From: Octadecabacter temperatus
GTDB lineage: Bacteria > Pseudomonadota > Alphaproteobacteria > Rhodobacterales > Rhodobacteraceae
Reading direction: 5' to 3'
DNA length: 64,000 nucleotides
Assembly (NCBI RefSeq): GCF_001187845.1
Contig: NZ_CP012160.1
Coordinates: 248,001 to 312,000 of the forward strand
The notes under the pieces are model-generated. The model saw nothing but the letters and a program-made list of their open reading frames with translations. It made no database searches and was not told where the DNA came from. The translations under genes and the position numbers were made by a program. Shown here one piece after another: positions 45,630 to 55,943 of the stretch (its first letter is position 1; each line of letters opens with the position of its first letter).

Positions 45630-47048
45630 ATGGACCGTATTAAAACAGACGTTTGTATTATTGGCGCAGGGTCCGGCGGGTTGTCTATCGCTGCAGGTGC
45701 GTCCCAGATGGGGGCATCTGTTGTCCTGCTCGAAGGTCACAAGATGGGCGGCGATTGCCTGAACTACGGTTGTGTTCCGTCCAAGGCGCTGATCGCCGCA
45801 GGTAAGCAGGCCTATGCGATGGCCAATACTGGTGATCTTGGTGTCACCGCGGTGAAACCAAAGATCGATTACGCCGCTGCCAAAGACCACGTGCGCAAAG
45901 TAATCGAGACGATTGAACCTGTAGATAGCCAAGAGCGGTTTGAAGGTTTCGGCATCAACGTTATTCGTGAGTTTGGCGTCTTCATCAGCCCGACCGAAGT
46001 GCAAGCTGGCGACACAATCATCGAAGCACGCCGTTTTATCGTCGCAACAGGATCTGGCCCCTTTGTGCCGCCGATCCCAGGTTTGGAAGACGTCGACGTT
46101 TACACAAACGAGAACATCTTTGATCTCCGCGAACGCCCTGATCACCTGATCGTCGTTGGCGGCGGGCCAATCGGTATGGAAATGGCGCAGGCGCATTTGC
46201 GTCTTGGGTCTAAAGTGACCGTCATTGAGGGCGCCAAAGCGATGGGCAAGGATGACCCTGAAATGGCGGCTGTCGTGCTCGATAAGCTTCGCGCTGAAGG
46301 CGTTGAGATTATTGAGGAAGCACAGGCTACTAAGATAAGCGGATCCAAAGGTAACGTGACTGTCCATACACCAAAGGGTGATTTCACGGGCTCGCATCTG
46401 TTGATGGCTGTTGGCCGGAAGGTGAATGTCGAAAAGCTCGACCTTGATAAGGCGAACGTTAAGTGGGGCCGTGGTGGTGTTGAGGTGGGTGCAAACCTGC
46501 GCTCTGTCTCCAACAAAAAGGTCTACGCGGTTGGTGATGCCGCGGGTGGTCTGCAGTTTACACATGTTGCCGGCTATCACGCGGGTGTTGTGATCAAGTC
46601 CATGCTGTTTGGGCTGCCATCCAAACAGCGCACGGATCACATTCCTTGGGCGACATACACTGACCCAGAATTGGCGCAAGTCGGCCTGACAGAGGCACAA
46701 GCCAAAGAAAAATTCGGTGAGCGGTTGGAAGTCGTGCGGTTCCCATACCACGAGAATGACCGCGCCATCGCAGAAGGCAAAACAACGGGTCTTATCAAGG
46801 TGATGATCGTTAAGGGCAAACCAGTCGGGGCCTCAATCGCGGGTGCTATGGCGGGCGAGTTGATCAGCATGTGGGCGATGGCTATCGCGAATAAAATGAA
46901 AATGTCGCAGATCGCTGCAACTGTTTTACCTTATCCAACCGTATCTGAGATTAACAAACGTGCTGCGGGTGCCTATTTTAGCCCGAAGCTATTTGAAAGC
47001 AGCAAGGTCAAAGCGATCGTTGGCTTTGTGCAACGCTGGCTGCCATAA
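45630..47048 (+). CDS. FAD/NAD(P)-dependent pyridine nucleotide-disulfide oxidoreductase
   Basis: 472 residues. FAD site CIIGAGSGGLSIAAG, redox-active disulfide GGDCLNYGCVPSK, NAD site VVGGGPIGMEMAQAHL, and a dimerisation domain (PWATYTDPELAQVGLTEAQA). Resembles mercuric reductase and dihydrolipoamide dehydrogenase but lacks the C-terminal cysteine pair of MerA, so mercury reduction is unlikely. Paired with the TVP38 gene; substrate unknown. Confidence 0.85.
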   Translation: MDRIKTDVCIIGAGSGGLSIAAGASQMGASVVLLEGHKMGGDCLNYGCVPSKALIAAGKQAYAMANTGDLGVTAVKPKIDYAAAKDHVRKVIETIEPVDSQERFEGFGINVIREFGVFISPTEVQAGDTIIEARRFIVATGSGPFVPPIPGLEDVDVYTNENIFDLRERPDHLIVVGGGPIGMEMAQAHLRLGSKVTVIEGAKAMGKDDPEMAAVVLDKLRAEGVEIIEEAQATKISGSKGNVTVHTPKGDFTGSHLLMAVGRKVNVEKLDLDKANVKWGRGGVEVGANLRSVSNKKVYAVGDAAGGLQFTHVAGYHAGVVIKSMLFGLPSKQRTDHIPWATYTDPELAQVGLTEAQAKEKFGERLEVVRFPYHENDRAIAEGKTTGLIKVMIVKGKPVGASIAGAMAGELISMWAMAIANKMKMSQIAATVLPYPTVSEINKRAAGAYFSPKLFESSKVKAIVGFVQRWLP

Positions 47049-47078
47049 AGCGGCTTAACTAGTAGAACGGACGGTATA

Positions 47079-48479
47079 ATGCTCAACTCCCTTTCAGGGC
47101 GCTTCTTGATCCTCACGACGGTTTTCGTGCTGATTGCAGAGCTGTTGATCTTTGTGCCGTCCGTGGCGCGTTTCCGCGAAGACTATTTCCTTAATCATCT
47201 CGAACGCGCGCAGATTGCATCCCTGTCGTTGCTTGCGGAAGACATGATTTCGCCGGAACTTGAGGCAGAGCTTCTGGAGAACGCGGGTGTCTATAACGTG
47301 GTGCTACGCCGCGATGAAGTGCGCCAGCTGATCCTATCGTCACCGATCCCAACACCGATCCACAAAACCTTTGATATGCGCGACCCGTCAGCATGGATGC
47401 TGATCAAGGACGCGATGATGCGCATCGGTGATTCCGAAGAACGGGTGATCCGCGTGATCGGTAACCCTGTTCAGGATGGCGGGTTACTTATCGAGATCAC
47501 ATTGCCAACGAAGCCATTGCGTGCGGCCTTAATCGAGTACGGGATTAACATCCTGATCCTGTCTGCCGTGATTTCAATTATTACGGCCAGTTTGCTGTTC
47601 CTCGCAGTGCGCCGCTTCATCGTGAAACCCATGCGCGGTGTTGTCGATCATATGCAGGCCTATGCAAAGGCCCCCGAAGACGCACGACGCATCATTATGC
47701 CCACCGCTGGGATTACAGAGCTGCGCGAAGCGGAAGACGCGCTGGCGTCTATGCAAACGCAACTCACTGGCGCGTTGAAACAAAAAGAACGACTTGCCCA
47801 GCTTGGCGGGGCCGTCAGCAAGATCAGTCATGATCTGCGAAATATCCTGACATCGGCCGTACTGTTCACGGACCGCATCGAATCCTCAGAAGATCCGACT
47901 GTGCGCCGCCTCGCGCCCAAGCTCGTCAATTCCATTACCCGCGCGGTAAACCTGTGTGAAAGTACGCTGGCGTTTGGGCGTGTCGATGAACCAACCCCGC
48001 GTCTAGAGCGGGTGTCGCTGGCCGAAATCGTTGATGATGTTGTTTCCGGCGAACGGCTGGCTGTGGGCGAGTTTGATCTGTCCTTCGCGGAAGACATTCC
48101 CGCCGGATTGAGCGTACGCGCTGACGGTGAGCAACTTTACCGCGTGATCGGAAATCTTGTGCGTAACGCACGCCAAGCCATCGTCGCCACAGGCAAAGCC
48201 GGAGAAATTGCGATTTCCGCCGACGAGGATGACGACGTCTGGACGATTGCTTTAGCCGATACCGGCCCCGGACTGCCCCTCAAAGCCCGAGAACATTTGT
48301 TCGAAGCCTTTCAGGGCGGCACGACTCGCGGTGGGTCCGGGCTGGGTCTTGCGATTGCCGCTGAGTTGGTGCGCGGACATGGCGGGCGCCTCGATCTTGA
48401 GCGAACAGACGAGACCGGAACGCGCTTCGTTATTACCCTGCCAAAATCCAACCTGACACTTTCCCCGCAGATCGGTTAG
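47079..48479 (+). CDS. Membrane sensor histidine kinase
   Basis: 466 residues. Two membrane helices (about 9-28 and 150-180) flank a periplasmic sensor domain, then HAMP, a coiled stretch, the phospho-acceptor in SKISHDLRNILTSAV and an HATPase domain with NLVRNARQAI (N box), ADTGPGLP (G1) and GGSGLGLAI (G2). No response regulator is adjacent, so it is an orphan kinase. 30 bases after the oxidoreductase, possibly the same transcript. Confidence 0.9.
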   Translation: MLNSLSGRFLILTTVFVLIAELLIFVPSVARFREDYFLNHLERAQIASLSLLAEDMISPELEAELLENAGVYNVVLRRDEVRQLILSSPIPTPIHKTFDMRDPSAWMLIKDAMMRIGDSEERVIRVIGNPVQDGGLLIEITLPTKPLRAALIEYGINILILSAVISIITASLLFLAVRRFIVKPMRGVVDHMQAYAKAPEDARRIIMPTAGITELREAEDALASMQTQLTGALKQKERLAQLGGAVSKISHDLRNILTSAVLFTDRIESSEDPTVRRLAPKLVNSITRAVNLCESTLAFGRVDEPTPRLERVSLAEIVDDVVSGERLAVGEFDLSFAEDIPAGLSVRADGEQLYRVIGNLVRNARQAIVATGKAGEIAISADEDDDVWTIALADTGPGLPLKAREHLFEAFQGGTTRGGSGLGLAIAAELVRGHGGRLDLERTDETGTRFVITLPKSNLTLSPQIG

Positions 48480-48525
48480 TTTGCCTCTTGCATTGCCACG
48501 ACAAGGCCGCTAAATCGCCCGTAAT

Positions 48526-48602
48526 GCACCCGTAGCTCAGCTGGATAGAGTACCTGACTACGAATCAGGGGGTCAGAGGTTCGAATCCTCTCGGGTGCAC
48601 CA
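48526..48602 (+). tRNA. tRNA-Arg (anticodon ACG)
   Basis: Full cloverleaf of 77 bases including encoded CCA. Acceptor GCACCCG pairs with CGGGTGC; D arm has TAGCTCAGCTGG; anticodon stem CCTGA/TCAGG around CTACGAA; T arm GAGGTTCGAATCCTC. The anticodon ACG (A34 becomes inosine) reads CGN arginine codons. No integrase or displaced copy is seen next to it. Confidence 0.97.
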
Positions 48603-48637
48603 CTACCATATTTTTAACGATAAAAGACGCGCCGAAG

Positions 48638-49657
48638 TTAGGGTGCGGCGGTGCTTTCGCGAACGACAAGCGAGACCGGAAGAACGGCAGCTTGTTTCGC
48701 ATGCGTTTGATCTGGGGCCATGATCCGCGTCATCAACAGTTCCGCTGCGGTTTCACCAATCACGAGACGGTCTTGCTTGATGGTTGTTACCGGTGGAATG
48801 AATTGCTCGGCCAAGTCGATGTCATCAAAGCCCATCACTGATACGTCGTGCGGGACTTTGAAGTCATGCCGCGACAGTTCGGCAATAAACCCCATCGCCA
48901 ATTGATCGGACGCACAAAAGACTGCGGTTGGGCGGTCCTTCATTGCGATCCATGCTTGCGCAGCTTCGCAACCGGCCGCGAGTGAGAAGTCACCGGAAAT
49001 GATCCATTCGGGGTTAGACGCGAGTTCGAGCTTTGCGATCTCTGCAATAAACTCATCCTTACGCGTGCTTGATAGGACGTTCCCTTCAGGGCCTGTGACG
49101 TGGGCAATTTTTCGATGCCCAAGGTCAAACAAATGGTTCACGGCAGCGCGTGTCCCGTGCCTATTTTCGCATCGAACCGACGTAAAATTGGCACCGTCGA
49201 CCCATTCACAAGCAAAAAGGATACGATCGGCTTGTGGCGCGTTTTCTAGCATTTGCACAACGTCCGCATCCAAGCCACCATCAAGAATGATCATCCCATC
49301 TGCACGGGCGTCGTCCAGGTAATCGATCAGACGTTCACCGCTGTCATGCACCTGTTTCGTGCTGGCGATAAGCATCGAATATCCTTGCTTAGACAGGTGA
49401 CGAGAGATGCCTTCAAGAATGGTAGAGAAGAAGGGGTTGGCCAGATCCGGAAGCAAAACCAGAACCGAATGCGAACGCTGCGTGCGCAGGTTTCGCGCAG
49501 CACGATTAATTCGATATCCCGTAACTTTGACGGCCTCAGATACACGTCGCCGAGTCGATTCGGACACGACATCAGGGTTCGAAAGCGTACGAGAAACCGT
49601 CGCCGTCGAAACTTTTGCAACCCGTGCAACATCCTGAAGTGTCGAGGTTTTCGCCAA
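48638..49657 (-). CDS. LacI family transcriptional regulator of the sugar locus
   Basis: 339 residues. N-terminal helix-turn-helix and hinge (LQDVARVAKVSTATVSRTL), then a periplasmic-binding-like sugar domain (VLVLLPDLANPFFSTILEGI). Divergent from the ABC operon, with two LacI-type operators between. It probably represses the operon and itself until a sugar ligand binds. Confidence 0.92.
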   Translation of the reverse strand: MAKTSTLQDVARVAKVSTATVSRTLSNPDVVSESTRRRVSEAVKVTGYRINRAARNLRTQRSHSVLVLLPDLANPFFSTILEGISRHLSKQGYSMLIASTKQVHDSGERLIDYLDDARADGMIILDGGLDADVVQMLENAPQADRILFACEWVDGANFTSVRCENRHGTRAAVNHLFDLGHRKIAHVTGPEGNVLSSTRKDEFIAEIAKLELASNPEWIISGDFSLAAGCEAAQAWIAMKDRPTAVFCASDQLAMGFIAELSRHDFKVPHDVSVMGFDDIDLAEQFIPPVTTIKQDRLVIGETAAELLMTRIMAPDQTHAKQAAVLPVSLVVRESTAAP

Positions 49658-49685
49658 TGTTTTGTCCTATGCAGATCAAATTCTG

Positions 49686-49699
49686 TGCAATCGATTACA
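49686..49699. promoter_or_regulatory. LacI-type operator, distal site
   Basis: TGCAATCGATTACA fits the LacI-family consensus TGnAAnCGnTTnCA with central CG. It lies between the regulator start and the -35 box of the transporter promoter. Confidence 0.75.
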
Positions 49700-49706
49700 T
49701 ATTTAG

Positions 49707-49736
49707 TTGACACAAACATCAATACCGCACCAGAAT
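49707..49736 (+). promoter_or_regulatory. Predicted promoter of the sugar ABC operon
   Basis: TTGACA (49707-49712) with CAGAAT (49731-49736) after 18 bases. It lies between the two operators, the second overlapping the start site, a classic repression layout. Confidence 0.55.
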
Positions 49737-49749
49737 GTAATCGATTGCA
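49736..49749. promoter_or_regulatory. LacI-type operator, proximal site
   Basis: TGTAATCGATTGCA is the exact reverse complement of the distal operator. The centres are 50 bp apart. It overlaps the expected transcription start. Confidence 0.75.
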
Positions 49750-49813
49750 GGCAGGGATAACGCGCCGCGATCGCAATTCTTGGCGGGGAACCCGCATTTT
49801 CTGGGAGGAAAAA

Positions 49814-51043
49814 ATGTCTACAACTTTGAAGTCACTGATGATCGGTACGGCGCTTACGGCTGCCACCGCGTCACACGCAATCGAACTGGAAATCACACAC
49901 TGGTGGACCTCCGGTGGTGAAGCAGCTGCGGTTGCCAAATTCGCCGAGGCATGGAATGCCACAGGTAACACATGGGTCGACGGCGCGATCGCCGGCTCTG
50001 GCGGCACAGCGCGCCCCATTATTATTTCCCGCATCATTGGTGGCGATCCGATGGGCGCAACACAAATGAACCACGGTCGCCAGGCAGAGGAACTGATCGA
50101 AGCAGGCCTGCTTCTTGATCTCACTGACGTTGCCGAAGCAGGTGGCTGGGCTGATATCGTGAATCCATCTTCCCTTTTGGACGCTTGTACGCTGGACGGC
50201 AAAATCTACTGTGTACCAGTAAACATCCATTCCGCGCAGTGGATTTGGTTGTCCCATGCGGCCTATGAAAACGCTGGCCTTGATGTGCCAGCAGATTGGC
50301 ACGAATTCGTAGCGTCCGCTCCTGCACTAGAAGAAGCCGGTACTTTGCCACTCGCAATGGGTCAGCAGGGTTGGCAGCAGAACATCGCCTTCGGTGCGAT
50401 CACACTTGCGGTTGCGGGTCAGGATGCTTGGGACGAAGTGAACATCAACAAAAACGCTGATGCGGCACGCGGTCCAGAATACACAGCAGCATTCGAAGCG
50501 GTCGCAGCAGCGCGCGCTTTCGCAGCTGACTCCAATGTTCAAGATTGGAACCTTGCGACTAACATGGTCATCACTGGCGAAGCTGGTGCGCAGATCATGG
50601 GTGACTGGGCGCAGGGTGAATTCGCTGTTGCCGAACAGGTTGAAGGCGAAGATTACTCCTGCCTTCCAGGTCTTGGCCTGAACCCTGTCATCGACACGGG
50701 TGGTGATGCTTTCTACTTCCCAGTGAATGACGATCCAGAAATCACAGCAGCACAAAAAGAACTTGCCGCATTGTTGATCTCCCCAGAGGCGCAGGTTTCT
50801 TTCAACCTTGCAAAAGGATCTTTGCCAGTCCGCGGTGACATCGACTTGTCTTCCGCAAACGGTTGCATGCAGAAGGGCCTCGAAATCCTTGCAAATGGTG
50901 GCGTTCTGCCATCTGGCGACATTTCCTTCTCTCAGGATACAACGCTTCAGATCGAAGATCTGATGGCTCAGTTCTGGTCTAGCGATATGTCTGCTGCGGA
51001 TGCTCAGGCGGCCTATGCTGACATCATCGAAAACGCTGACTAA
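49814..51043 (+). CDS. Sugar ABC transporter, periplasmic binding protein
   Basis: 409 residues from ATG at 49814 after GGGAGGAA; the frame is open far upstream but only this start gives a signal peptide (MSTTLKSLMIGTALTAATAS, cleavage after HA). LEITHWWTSGGEAAAVAKFA is typical of CUT1 sugar-binding proteins of the glucose/mannose (GtsA-like) group. First gene of the operon; a hairpin follows. Confidence 0.9.
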   Translation: MSTTLKSLMIGTALTAATASHAIELEITHWWTSGGEAAAVAKFAEAWNATGNTWVDGAIAGSGGTARPIIISRIIGGDPMGATQMNHGRQAEELIEAGLLLDLTDVAEAGGWADIVNPSSLLDACTLDGKIYCVPVNIHSAQWIWLSHAAYENAGLDVPADWHEFVASAPALEEAGTLPLAMGQQGWQQNIAFGAITLAVAGQDAWDEVNINKNADAARGPEYTAAFEAVAAARAFAADSNVQDWNLATNMVITGEAGAQIMGDWAQGEFAVAEQVEGEDYSCLPGLGLNPVIDTGGDAFYFPVNDDPEITAAQKELAALLISPEAQVSFNLAKGSLPVRGDIDLSSANGCMQKGLEILANGGVLPSGDISFSQDTTLQIEDLMAQFWSSDMSAADAQAAYADIIENAD

Positions 51044-51058
51044 GCGTTGAACTGATCC

Positions 51059-51084
51059 GGTCCGGCGGCCTATGCTGCCGGACC
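51059..51084 (+). repeat. Hairpin between binding-protein and permease genes
   Basis: GGTCCGGC (51059-51066) and GCCGGACC (51077-51084) form a perfect 8-bp stem without a T-run. Placed like the aapJ-aapQ hairpin, it likely protects the upstream message. Confidence 0.65.
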
Positions 51085-51124
51085 ACCTTAACTTCTCACA
51101 TTTCATTGATTTGGAGCCGACACG

Positions 51125-52042
51125 ATGACCGTGGCCTCGGACCCCCCCTCTCATACTGCAAAGCGCCCTAGAAAACTGTTCAAGAATTGGATGGCGAAGC
51201 TGGCGTCCTTGCCGATGATCCTTACGGCGCTCGTCGTTTTTGTGGGCGGCACCGCCTGGACCGTCACATATTCTTTCACGGGTTCGCGTATGCTGCCCAA
51301 GACGAACTGGGTTGGCTTTGATCAATACGAACGTCTGTGGAATACCGACCGCTGGATCATTTCGATCAAGAACCTAGGAATCTACGGCGGTTGTTCGATG
51401 GTCCTGACGTTGGTTCTGGGGTTCAGCCTCGCGGCATGTCTCGACCGGAAAATCCGCTTCGAAAGTGCTTTCCGTTCGATTTTCCTATATCCCTTTGCTT
51501 TGTCTTTTGTGGTGACCGGCCTTGCGTGGCAGTGGATTTTGAACCCTGACTTTGGCTTACAAAGCGTTGTGCGCGGTTGGGGCTGGGAAAGCTTCACGTT
51601 TAACCCGCTCAACGATCCGAACACCGTAATTTACGGCCTACTGATCGCAGGTTTATGGCAAGGGACGGGGCTGATCATGTGCATCATGCTTGCCGGCCTG
51701 CGCGGCATTGATGAAGACATCTGGAAAGCTGCACGGGTCGACGGGATTGGCACGATCAAGACCTACGTCATGGTGATAATTCCAATGATGCGCCCAGTCT
51801 TTATCACCGCACTTGTGTTGATCGCATCCGGCATCATCAAACTATACGATCTGGTCGTTGCACAAACCGGAGGCGGGCCAGGCCTGAGCTCCGAAGTGCC
51901 TGCCAAATACGTGATCGAATATATGTTCCGCGCCCAAAACTTGGGCCAAGGCTTCGCGGCCTCAACAATGATGTTGTGCTCTGTTGTGATCATCCTGATC
52001 CCTTGGGCTTACCTCGAATTCGGAGGCAAGAAACGTGGCTGA
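51125..52042 (+). CDS. Sugar ABC transporter permease 1
   Basis: 305 residues, six membrane helices, MalF-type without the large periplasmic loop. EAA loop: EDIWKAARVDGIGTIKTYVM. The stop overlaps permease 2 by 8 bases. Confidence 0.92.
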   Translation: MTVASDPPSHTAKRPRKLFKNWMAKLASLPMILTALVVFVGGTAWTVTYSFTGSRMLPKTNWVGFDQYERLWNTDRWIISIKNLGIYGGCSMVLTLVLGFSLAACLDRKIRFESAFRSIFLYPFALSFVVTGLAWQWILNPDFGLQSVVRGWGWESFTFNPLNDPNTVIYGLLIAGLWQGTGLIMCIMLAGLRGIDEDIWKAARVDGIGTIKTYVMVIIPMMRPVFITALVLIASGIIKLYDLVVAQTGGGPGLSSEVPAKYVIEYMFRAQNLGQGFAASTMMLCSVVIILIPWAYLEFGGKKRG

Positions 52043-52940
52043 TATGACAACAAACACATCCGTAGAACCACGCGGACCAAAGCCCAAGAAGGCTTTCACA
52101 CGTGGCAACATTTTCCTTTATGGCACGCTCATCGTGGTTTCGATGTACTACCTGCTGCCTCTTTATGTGATGATCGTCACGTCCCTAAAGGGCATGCCGG
52201 AAATCCGTATGGGCAACGTGTTTGGCCCGCCGATGGAGATCACATTTGAGCCGTGGGTGAAGGCATGGGCAGAAGCCTGTACCGGCATCAACTGTGACGG
52301 GCTATCACGCGGTTTTGGTAACTCAGTCCGAATTTTGATCCCGTCGATTGTGCTGTCCATCGCGATTGCATCGGTCAATGGCTACGCGCTGAGCAACTGG
52401 AAGTTCAAAGGGTCTGAGACCTTCTTCACGATCTTGATTATCGGTGCCTTCATTCCGTATCAGACGATGCTTTATCCCATCGTAATCATGCTGCGTGAAA
52501 TCGGGCTGATGGGGTCGATCTGGGGGCTTGTGCTTGTACACACAGTCTTCGGGATGCCAATTCTGACACTGTTGTTTCGCAACTACTTCACGTCCATCCC
52601 AGAAGAGTTGTTCAAAGCAGCGCGTGTTGATGGTGCCGGCTTTTGGCAGATCTATTTCCAGATCATGCTGCCGATGGCCCTGCCGATCTTTGTCGTCGCG
52701 ATCATTTTGCAGGTTACGGGCATCTGGAACGACTTCCTGTTTGGCGTGATCTACACCAAGCCCGCGACGTATCCGATGACGGTGCAGCTCAATAACATCG
52801 TGAACTCGGTGCAGGGCATCAAAGAATACAACGTTAACATGGCCGCGACCCTACTGACGGGTCTGGTTCCTCTCATCATCTATTTTGCCTCCGGCAAACT
52901 CTTTGTTCGCGGCATCGCCGCTGGCGCAGTTAAAGGCTGA
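52035..52940 (+). CDS. Sugar ABC transporter permease 2
   Basis: 301 residues, six membrane helices, MalG-type. EAA loop: EELFKAARVDGAGFWQIYFQ. The periplasmic loop carries two cysteines (EACTGINCDGLS) that could bridge. Seven bases before the ATPase gene. Confidence 0.92.
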   Translation: MADMTTNTSVEPRGPKPKKAFTRGNIFLYGTLIVVSMYYLLPLYVMIVTSLKGMPEIRMGNVFGPPMEITFEPWVKAWAEACTGINCDGLSRGFGNSVRILIPSIVLSIAIASVNGYALSNWKFKGSETFFTILIIGAFIPYQTMLYPIVIMLREIGLMGSIWGLVLVHTVFGMPILTLLFRNYFTSIPEELFKAARVDGAGFWQIYFQIMLPMALPIFVVAIILQVTGIWNDFLFGVIYTKPATYPMTVQLNNIVNSVQGIKEYNVNMAATLLTGLVPLIIYFASGKLFVRGIAAGAVKG

Positions 52941-52947
52941 TACACTC

Positions 52948-54027
<1,080 letters not shown>

Positions 54028-54043
54028 TTCTGGAACGAGACTC

Positions 54044-54808
54044 ATGACACCAGCACTCCAACTTTATTCAATGCGCGACTGCGCAGATCAAATCGCGCTA
54101 TTGGCGCAACTACCCGCCCTTGGGATCACCAAAGTAGAAGGCTATGGCGGCGTTTACGGCGACCCTGCTGCCTACCGCGCGGCAATGGATGCCAACGGGA
54201 TTTCCATGCCATCCGGCCACATGGGACTGGACGATATTGAAGCCGACTTTGATGCCACGATGAACATCGTGACAGCGCTCGGGATAACGCGGGTTTTCGC
54301 GCCGTTCCTTGATGAAAAAGATCGCCCCGACACCAAGCAAGGCTGGGCCGACCTGGGCGCGCGGTTGAATGCTGCGGGCAAGAAATATGCGGAACACGGT
54401 ATCTCGTTTGGGTGGCACAACCACGACTTCGAATTCGTCGCGCTTGCGGATGGCAGCGTGCCAATGGACGTATTGCTAGAGTCCGCGCCAGATATCGCAT
54501 GGGAAGCCGATCTTGCATGGGTCGTACGTGGCGGGCGTGACCCGATCGAATACATCCAGCGATACGCGGACCGTCTGTCTGCCATTCATGTCAAAGATAT
54601 CGCTACAGCTGGCACCAATCTGGATGAAGATGGCTGGGCCGACCTTGGGGCAGGCACGATGGATTGGGCCGCCCTATTGCAGGCCTGCCGCAACGCGTCG
54701 AGTGATCTGATCTTCGCCTTAGAACACGACAAGCCGAGCGATCCGGTTGGCTACGCAACGCGTTCAGCGGCGGCCTTCAAAATCCTGTGGGAGAACACGC
54801 ATGACTGA
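54044..54808 (+). CDS. Sugar phosphate isomerase/epimerase-like TIM barrel enzyme (254 aa)
   Basis: From ATG at 54044 after GGAACGAGA. Xylose-isomerase-like barrel (AP endonuclease 2 superfamily) with metal-site motifs FGWHNHDFEF, WEADLAWV, AIHVKDI and FALEHDKP. Relatives include inosose dehydratases, 3-ketoglycoside-processing enzymes and epimerases. Its stop overlaps the dehydrogenase start by 8 bases, so they probably act in sequence. Substrate not determinable from sequence. Confidence 0.85.
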   Translation: MTPALQLYSMRDCADQIALLAQLPALGITKVEGYGGVYGDPAAYRAAMDANGISMPSGHMGLDDIEADFDATMNIVTALGITRVFAPFLDEKDRPDTKQGWADLGARLNAAGKKYAEHGISFGWHNHDFEFVALADGSVPMDVLLESAPDIAWEADLAWVVRGGRDPIEYIQRYADRLSAIHVKDIATAGTNLDEDGWADLGAGTMDWAALLQACRNASSDLIFALEHDKPSDPVGYATRSAAAFKILWENTHD

Positions 54809-55922
54809 TACGCTTGGTGTTGGCATCATTGGATGCGGGAACATTTCGGCGGCGTATTTACAGCTCGCTCCGATGTTCAAAGGCTATGACATCGTCGCCG
54901 TGGCTGATATTAATATGGAGAACGCGAAAGACCGTGCGGCCGAATTTGGCGTACGTGCTGAAACGGTCGAAGGTCTGCTTGCCGCGACTGATGTTGATCT
55001 GGTTATCAACCTTACGATCCCAGCGGCCCATGTTGACGTGTCCCGTGCCATTCTAGAAGCGGGCAAACACGTCTATTCTGAAAAGCCGTTTGTTCTAAGC
55101 CTTGCTGAGGCACAAGAACTTGGCGATTTGGCGAAGGCCAACAATCTGCGGATTGGATCGGCACCTGACACATTCATGGGCGGCAGCCACCAGTTGGCCC
55201 GCAATTTGATTGATAATGGCGCGGTCGGAAATGTCATGTCTGGTGCGGCTGTTGTCATGTCCAGCGGTATGGAAGATTGGCACCCGAACCCTGATTTCTT
55301 CTTTCAGAAGGGTGGCGGTCCGATCCTCGATCTTGGCCCATACTACATTTGCAATCTCGTGCAACTCCTCGGTCCCGTCAAAAAGGTCACGAGCTTTACG
55401 GGCATGGCCAGCGAAACGCGTACAATCGCCAATGGTCCACGCAATGGTGAAACCGTTCCGGTCGAAACGCCAACGACGATCCATTCTGTACTGTCTTTTG
55501 AATCTGGCGCGATCATCACACTGCTTGCCAGCTGGGATGTCTGGGCGAGCAATCACCCGATCATGGAGCTTTACGGCACGGAAGGGACGATGAACCTGCC
55601 TGACCCGAACTTCTTTGGTGGTGAGTTGACAGTGACCGAGCGCGGCGGCGATCCGATTGAGAAATCATGGGACCACCCGTTTAGTGTTCCGAATTTCGAA
55701 GAGACCCAAGCCAACTATCGCGGCGCGGGTTTGGCGGACATGGCTTTGGCAATTTCTGAAGGCCGTCCACATCGCTGCAACGATGAATTCGCAACCCATG
55801 TGGTCGAAGTCATGACTGCGATCCTTGAAGCAGGGGACGACAACGTCGTCATGACAATGAAAACAACCTGTAGCAAGCCCGACGTGCTAGGCCCCGATGC
55901 GGCCCGCGCACTATTGGCATAG
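54801..55922 (+). CDS. Gfo/Idh/MocA family oxidoreductase 1
   Basis: 373 residues from ATG at 54801. N-terminal Rossmann fold VGIIGCGNISAAYLQ, the family EKP motif (YSEKPFVL) and a C-terminal alpha/beta domain. NAD(P)-dependent sugar or polyol dehydrogenase. Embedded in the transporter operon. Confidence 0.9.
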   Translation: MTDTLGVGIIGCGNISAAYLQLAPMFKGYDIVAVADINMENAKDRAAEFGVRAETVEGLLAATDVDLVINLTIPAAHVDVSRAILEAGKHVYSEKPFVLSLAEAQELGDLAKANNLRIGSAPDTFMGGSHQLARNLIDNGAVGNVMSGAAVVMSSGMEDWHPNPDFFFQKGGGPILDLGPYYICNLVQLLGPVKKVTSFTGMASETRTIANGPRNGETVPVETPTTIHSVLSFESGAIITLLASWDVWASNHPIMELYGTEGTMNLPDPNFFGGELTVTERGGDPIEKSWDHPFSVPNFEETQANYRGAGLADMALAISEGRPHRCNDEFATHVVEVMTAILEAGDDNVVMTMKTTCSKPDVLGPDAARALLA

Positions 55923-55943
55923 TCTCTAATTACGGAGAGTAAG

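Noticed and set aside
45462..46751. 429-codon minus-strand frame opposite the disulfide oxidoreductase
   Set aside because: The plus-strand gene is unmistakable; the antisense frame is a codon-usage shadow without start signals or motifs.
45630..47048. Mercuric reductase
   Set aside because: Only the common redox disulfide is present; the C-terminal cysteine pair and mer genes are missing.
48526..48602. tRNA-Arg as an attachment site for a genomic island
   Set aside because: No repeat of the tRNA 3' end and no integrase within the window downstream of it.
49253..49813. Long in-frame N-terminal extension of the sugar-binding protein
   Set aside because: It runs through the regulator gene, both operators and the promoter; the signal peptide and ribosome site fix the start at 49814.
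50327..51325. 332-codon minus-strand frame across the sugar-binding protein gene end
   Set aside because: Runs through an operon with clear plus-strand genes and a hairpin; no supporting signals.
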